From contig NZ_NSGE01000015.1 in the NCBI RefSeq assembly GCF_002294985.1, forward strand, positions 1 through 64,000: a stretch of 64,000 nucleotides of DNA, read 5' to 3'. Numbering within the stretch: the first letter of the stretch is position 1; every line of letters starts with the position of its first letter. A program made the translations under genes and the position numbers. The notes under the pieces are model-generated. The model was not told where the DNA came from and ran no database searches. It saw nothing but the letters and a program-made list of their open reading frames with translations. Origin of the DNA: Mesorhizobium sp. WSM3862 (lineage in GTDB: Bacteria; Pseudomonadota; Alphaproteobacteria; Rhizobiales; Rhizobiaceae). Positions 59,917 through 64,000 of the stretch are shown one piece after another.

Positions 59917-61783
59917 CGTCGGACCGGCTCTTCGGCGTGTCAACGACTACGCAGAGGCGGTCCTTTCGGGCGAAGTCATTGCTGGCCCGCATGTGCGGAA
60001 TGCCTGCCGGCGACACCTCGACGACTTGGCCAGCGGTGCAGAACGCGGTTTGTGGTTCGATGACGTTGCCGCGCTGCGAGTGTTTCGGTTTTTCGAGGAG
60101 CGACTGAAACTTTCGGAGGGCCAGTTCGAGGGCAGACCGTTCAATCTGCACCCATCGCAGGCGTTCAAGCTTGGCTCGCTCTTTGGTTGGAAGCGACCGG
60201 ACGGCACACGTCGCTTCCGGCGCGCCTACCTTGAGGAAGGGAAGGGCAACGGCAAGTCGCCGTTTGCTGGCGGTGTGGGGCTTTACGGCCTGATGGCTGA
60301 TGATGAGGCCGGTGCGCAGATTTATGCGGCTGCGGCGAAGAAGGAGCAAGCTGGCATCCTGTTTCAGGATGCTGTGAAGATGGTTCGCGCCGCTCCAGCG
60401 CTGGAACAGCGCTTGACATTCAGCGGCGGCCTTGGGCGAGAATTCAATATCGCGCACCATCGCTCCGGGTCTTTCTTCCGGCCCATTTCGAAAGATAGCG
60501 GCAAGTCTGGTTCTGGTCCACGCCCGCATTTCGCGCTCTGCGATGAGGTGCACGAACACCCCGACCGCACGACCATGGAGATGCTCGAGCGCGGATTCAA
60601 ATTCCGGCGCCAGCCGCTGCTTCTCATGATCACCAATTCTGGCAGCGACCGGAACACAGTGTGTTGGGAAGAGCACGAGCATGCGGTGCGCGTTGCGGCC
60701 GGGACGCGCGAGCCCGACGACGACTTTACCTATGTCGGCGAGGTGATTGACGATACGACTTTCGCGTACGTGTGCGCTCTCGATAAAGACGATGACCCGC
60801 TGGAGGATCCGACGTGCTGGGTGAAAGCGAACCCACTGCTTGGCACGATATTGACGGATGACTACCTGGCCAGCGTCGTTGCGCAGGCGAAGCAGATACC
60901 GGGCAAGCTGAACGGCATCTTGCGCCTACATTTCTGCAAATGGACAGACGCGGACAAGGCGTGGATGCCGCGGGCGACGGTCGAGAGCGTCATGGACGAC
61001 TTCGATCCAGAAGAGCACGCTGAAGCGCCTGTCTTCTTGGGGGCCGACCTTTCTGGCAGCAAGGACATCACCGCATTGGCGTGTGTTGTCCCGACTGGCT
61101 TCAAGGAGATGCATCGCGACGACGGATCGTCGGTAAGCCTGCCGACGTTCGATGCCTGGGTAGAGGCCTGGACTCCGGGCGACACGCTGAAGGCGAGGGC
61201 GCTGGCTGACAAGGCGCCGTATGAGCAGTGGGTTGCAGGAGGATGGCTAAACGCGCCACCAGGACCGCGCATTCGCTACGACTACGTCGCAGCACGCGTG
61301 CAGCAGTTAAATCAGATCTTCGACATTCAGGCGATCGCGTACGACAAATACGCGTACAACAAATTCCGCGAGGAAGTCGAGGCGCTGGGCGTTGAAGTTG
61401 AGCACGTACCCCACCCGCAGGGCGGCAAAGTTCGCGCGAGGCCAAGCGAGGCGAAGATCGAGGCCGCTAAAGCGGCCGGCGAGCCAGCCCCGCAAGGGCT
61501 GTGGATGCCGGGCTCTGTTTCTGCTCTCGAGGAAATGATCATCGACGGGCGCATCCGCTTGAGGCGAAGCCCTGTGCTGATGACAGCCCTAATGGGCGCG
61601 ACGTTCGATCGCGATCCTCAGGACAACCGATGGTTTGTGAAGCAAAAATCAACGGTGCGAATTGACGTCGCTGTCGCTCTTTGCATGGCGATCGGTGCCG
61701 CGACAGACGCCGCCGGGCCGAATGTGTCTCAGCCGACGTCCCCTTGGGATGATCCCGCATTTTCTTTGATGGAAGCCGCATGA
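59885..61783 (+). CDS. Terminase large subunit
   Basis: Packaging motor of 632 residues. The ATPase domain has Walker A EEGKGNGKSP (about residue 118) and Walker B FALCDEVHEH (about 216). The nuclease domain has FLGADLSGSKDITAL, AIAYDKYAYNKF and a final ATFDRDPQDNRWFVK, acidic residues that bind metal in RNase H-like nucleases. It is of the Terminase_1/P27-associated group. Start ATG 59885 overlaps the small subunit by 32 bases. Confidence 0.93.
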   Translation: MTRIRTICSTDVGPALRRVNDYAEAVLSGEVIAGPHVRNACRRHLDDLASGAERGLWFDDVAALRVFRFFEERLKLSEGQFEGRPFNLHPSQAFKLGSLFGWKRPDGTRRFRRAYLEEGKGNGKSPFAGGVGLYGLMADDEAGAQIYAAAAKKEQAGILFQDAVKMVRAAPALEQRLTFSGGLGREFNIAHHRSGSFFRPISKDSGKSGSGPRPHFALCDEVHEHPDRTTMEMLERGFKFRRQPLLLMITNSGSDRNTVCWEEHEHAVRVAAGTREPDDDFTYVGEVIDDTTFAYVCALDKDDDPLEDPTCWVKANPLLGTILTDDYLASVVAQAKQIPGKLNGILRLHFCKWTDADKAWMPRATVESVMDDFDPEEHAEAPVFLGADLSGSKDITALACVVPTGFKEMHRDDGSSVSLPTFDAWVEAWTPGDTLKARALADKAPYEQWVAGGWLNAPPGPRIRYDYVAARVQQLNQIFDIQAIAYDKYAYNKFREEVEALGVEVEHVPHPQGGKVRARPSEAKIEAAKAAGEPAPQGLWMPGSVSALEEMIIDGRIRLRRSPVLMTALMGATFDRDPQDNRWFVKQKSTVRIDVAVALCMAIGAATDAAGPNVSQPTSPWDDPAFSLMEAA

Positions 61784-63072
61784 AATGGCCATTTCCCCGT
61801 AAAAAGCGGGCCGAACCGACGCAATCCGGAGAAATCCGGGCGGGTACGATCGAAAACCAGAACATTCCGGTAAGCGCGGAGAATTTCCTCGCGTACTTCG
61901 GTATCCAGTCGGCGAATCTGCCGGCCGTAACAATCGACAGCGCCTTGGCGGTGCCGGCGGTGTGGGCTGCGGTGGCATTTCTGTCTCGCACGTTGGCTGC
62001 GCTTCCGCTGCACGCGTACAAGCAGACAAAAGACGGCCCAAAACAACTTACTGGCCGCCTTGAGGCGATTGTCCACGACGCTCCCAATCCTGAGCAGGGC
62101 TCATTCAAGTTCCGCCAATGGTTCTGGCAGCAGGTGTTTACCGGCGGCCGAGGTTTGGCGTGGATTGAGCGCACGCCTGGTGGGGTCGACTCGCTGTGGC
62201 CGATGGATCCGATCAAGACCACGATCCAACGTGTTGGTGGGAAGGTTCGCTACCAATACGGCGACGCCACGCATCCTGTCAAACAGTACCCGGCCGAGGA
62301 CGTGATTGACGTCCCATTTATGCTTTGGCACGACGGGCTTCGCCACTACGGCCCGATCACCATGGCATCGAAGGCGATTCAACTCGCCCTGGCCATGAAC
62401 GACTACGGCAGCAATTTCTTCGCCGGCGGCGGCGTGCCGCCGCTCGCGCTGCAGGGGCCGCTGCCTGCAGGCAAGGATGCGATGGCCCGCGCTCAGGCCG
62501 ATATCAAGCGGTCGGTCGACGCGGCCAAGAATGCCAACGAGGCAGTTTTTCCGATTCCGCCAGGCTACGAATTGAAGCCGGTCGGCATCGATCCTGCCAA
62601 GGGGCAGATGATTGAGGCGCGGCGCTTCCAGGTGGAAGAGATCGCCCGCATCTATCAGTTACCGAAGGTGTTCTTGCAAGACCTTATCGGCGCCACGTTC
62701 AGCAACACCGAACAGCAAAACCTGATGCTGGTGCAGCACCTGGTTGGCCAGTGGGCCGAGGCTTTTGAGGACGAATTGAACCTCAAGCTATTCGGTCGCG
62801 CCGGCGGTGGCGGGAAGTATATCGAGCATAACCTCGATGGCATCCTGCGCGGTGACTTCCTTACGCGCATGAATGGCCTCGGCCAGGCGGTGCAGAACGG
62901 CCTGCTTACGCCGAACGAGGGCCGCGCGCTGGACAACCGGCCCGCCATGGAAAACGGCGACAAGCTGTACATCCAAGGCGCCACGGTTCCCCTTGGCAGC
63001 AACGTTGCCAAGCCCGGCAGAACGCCGCCGGCCAACGACAACAATAAACCTAATGAGGCCCAGGCCGCATGA
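61780..63072 (+). CDS. Phage portal protein, HK97 family
   Basis: Portal ring subunit of 430 residues. AENFLAYFG, AVWAAVAFLSRTLAALPLHAYKQ, FRQWFWQQVFTGGRGLAWIER, RHYGPITMASKAIQLALAMNDYGSNFFAGGGVPPLAL and IGATFSNTEQQNLMLVQHLVGQWAEAFEDELNLKLF are typical of HK97 gp3-like portals. The start is in an ATGA overlap with terminase. Confidence 0.94.
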   Translation: MKWPFPRKKRAEPTQSGEIRAGTIENQNIPVSAENFLAYFGIQSANLPAVTIDSALAVPAVWAAVAFLSRTLAALPLHAYKQTKDGPKQLTGRLEAIVHDAPNPEQGSFKFRQWFWQQVFTGGRGLAWIERTPGGVDSLWPMDPIKTTIQRVGGKVRYQYGDATHPVKQYPAEDVIDVPFMLWHDGLRHYGPITMASKAIQLALAMNDYGSNFFAGGGVPPLALQGPLPAGKDAMARAQADIKRSVDAAKNANEAVFPIPPGYELKPVGIDPAKGQMIEARRFQVEEIARIYQLPKVFLQDLIGATFSNTEQQNLMLVQHLVGQWAEAFEDELNLKLFGRAGGGGKYIEHNLDGILRGDFLTRMNGLGQAVQNGLLTPNEGRALDNRPAMENGDKLYIQGATVPLGSNVAKPGRTPPANDNNKPNEAQAA

Positions 63073-63716
63073 AAGACCTAGAAAAGCGCAGTGGCCTGCA
63101 CGGCGTCGAGTTCCGCGAGGCGGAGGGCAAGCGCACCCTTGTTGGCTATGCTGCCATCTGGAACAGCGATACCACTATCGGCGATTATTTCATCGAGCGC
63201 ATAGCGCCTGGCGCATTCACCGCGGCACTTCGCGGTGACATCCTGGCGCTCTGCGATCATGACATCGGCCGTGTCATTGGTCGCACCAAATCCGGCACGC
63301 TGCGCCTCGCCGAGGACCAGCGCGGACTGAAGGTCGAGATCGACGTTCCGGACACCACGGACGGCAATGACCTGTGGACGTTGGTCAAGCGTGGCGATGT
63401 CAGTGGCATGTCGTTCGCGTTCCGTGCCACAAAGCAGGAATGGGACGACACTGGCGATTTGCCGAAGCGAACCATCCTTGAGGCCGAGCTTTACGAGGTG
63501 ACCGCCACGGCGCTGCCGGCCTACCCCGACACCACACTGGCCACGCGTTCGCTTGAGGCTGCGCGCGGTGAGGTCGAGCAAGTGAAGAAGGACGCCGAAA
63601 GGCGGGCTGCGGACGCTGCCGCTGCGGCTAGGCGAGTTTCCGAAAGGCGCGCCTCCATGGAGCAGAAGTTTCGAGGCATTCAGTCGCCTGAAGGGCGATC
63701 GGCGGACGCTTCGTAG
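63069..63716 (+). CDS. Prohead protease, HK97 family
   Basis: Head maturation protease of 215 residues, herpesvirus-like serine fold. LVGYAAIWNSDTTIGDYFIERIAPGAF, LCDHDIGRVIGRTKSGTLRL (catalytic His) and GDVSGMSFAFRA (catalytic Ser) then YEVTATALPAYPDT. The C-terminal third is a charged coiled coil that may work as scaffold. It overlaps the portal gene by 4 bases. A hairpin (63766-63811: CCGCCGCGCGCGGAGGCGG type) separates it from the capsid gene. Confidence 0.92.
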   Translation: MKDLEKRSGLHGVEFREAEGKRTLVGYAAIWNSDTTIGDYFIERIAPGAFTAALRGDILALCDHDIGRVIGRTKSGTLRLAEDQRGLKVEIDVPDTTDGNDLWTLVKRGDVSGMSFAFRATKQEWDDTGDLPKRTILEAELYEVTATALPAYPDTTLATRSLEAARGEVEQVKKDAERRAADAAAAARRVSERRASMEQKFRGIQSPEGRSADAS

Positions 63717-63822
63717 TCACCCGGCTTAGCCCGGAGGGCGGCTAGTCCGCCATTCAACCCAAGACTAGCCCGTTTGGCTCCGCCGCGCGCGGAGGCGGGT
63801 TTCTATTGCCTAAAGGTACGAT

Positions 63823-64000
63823 ATGACCCTCAGGGAAATGCAGGAAAAGCGCGGCAAGCTTGTTGCGCAGGCGCGCGAAGCACTGGAAGAGATCCGCAAG
63901 AATACGGACCATGCTCGCGCTGCCGAACTTGAAAAGCGCCACGACGACATCATGGCCGAATTCGACAAGCTCGAGAAGGACATCGAGCGCGAGCAGCGCA
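63823..64000 (+). CDS. Major capsid protein, N-terminal part
   Basis: An open frame from ATG 63823 with AAGG upstream runs off the window after 59 residues. TLREMQEKRGKLVAQAREALEEIRKNTDHARAAELEKRHDDIMAEFDKLEKDI is a long coiled coil, the delta (scaffold) domain that starts HK97-type capsid proteins and is cut off by the protease. The order portal-protease-capsid supports this. Confidence 0.85.
   Translation, partial: MTLREMQEKRGKLVAQAREALEEIRKNTDHARAAELEKRHDDIMAEFDKLEKDIEREQR

Larger units (their letters stand above)
51448..64000 (+). mobile_element. Prophage (tailed-phage type), left part
   Basis: From the tRNA-Pro attachment site at 51448 to the window end, genes are on the plus strand with no host genes: tyrosine integrase, AlpA-like protein, primase-helicase, small unknown genes, five tRNAs, HNH nuclease, terminase, portal, protease, capsid. 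The head module is in HK97 order. The element is incomplete at the right edge; no repressor, tail or lysis gene is in the window. Confidence 0.93.

Noticed and set aside
51448..64000. CRISPR array, toxin-antitoxin or anti-phage defence island in the prophage
   Set aside because: No regularly spaced repeats and no recognisable toxin, antitoxin or defence domains. Unknown small genes are noted but cannot be assigned to defence.

Overview
The window looks like a piece of a Mesorhizobium (Rhizobiales, Alphaproteobacteria) chromosome carrying the left part of an integrated tailed-phage genome. It is GC-rich with dense short operons. It also has a MucR regulator, an Omp25-like outer-membrane protein, a tandem family of tiny secreted DUF680-type proteins that I associate with Mesorhizobium, and interspersed palindromic repeats of the kind common in that genus.

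Positions 1-51,400 are ordinary chromosome. The left edge has an IS630 transposase remnant and two sugar-nucleotide enzymes (UDP-glucuronate decarboxylase and UDP-glucose 4-epimerase). Next come regulator and accessory pairs: a TetR gene divergent from a frameshifted carboxymuconolactone decarboxylase-like gene, RlmJ, an AraC regulator, VOC and DoxX proteins, and two more TetR genes with an EamA transporter. From 11 to 28 kb there is a histone H1-like Lys/Ala/Pro protein and small enzymes, then an SDR-uvrC-pgsA-moaD-moaE run, a fluoride riboswitch controlling tandem crcB genes, ndk, glutathione transferase, DinB, a diguanylate cyclase and a UvrD-type helicase. From 28 to 45 kb there is a LysR/2OG-oxygenase/EamA cluster, mucR, an ABC-F ATPase, a molybdopterin oxidoreductase, a dapB-like gene, a NitT/TauT-type ABC importer, a two-component system and three DUF680-type genes. 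From 45 to 51.4 kb there is a SixA-like phosphatase, purN-purM, a CDP-alcohol phosphatidyltransferase, an AI-2E family permease and hdaA.

From about 51,448 to the end lies a prophage. Its left end is the 3' portion of a host tRNA-Pro(TGG) gene (attachment site), followed by a tyrosine integrase, an AlpA-like protein and a primase-polymerase/helicase replication protein. A chain of overlapping small genes and a cluster of five phage-encoded tRNAs (Met, Gly, Asn, Trp and an aberrant Pro) follow. An HNH nuclease and a near-consensus promoter lead into the packaging and head module: small and large terminase, HK97 portal, prohead protease, and the start of the major capsid gene, which runs off the window. 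No repressor, tail or lysis genes are visible, so the rest should lie to the right.

The most notable observations are four. The first is a phage tRNA-Pro(TGG) that keeps proline identity elements but has lost both halves of the tRNA elbow, in a phage that sits in a host tRNA-Pro(TGG) gene. The second is a 189-bp palindromic repeat inserted in frame into a transporter gene. The third is a fluoride riboswitch with its terminator. The fourth is a pair of 'orphan' palindromic operators upstream of the DUF680-type genes. Protein identifications are read from the sequence and recalled family features; no database search was run.
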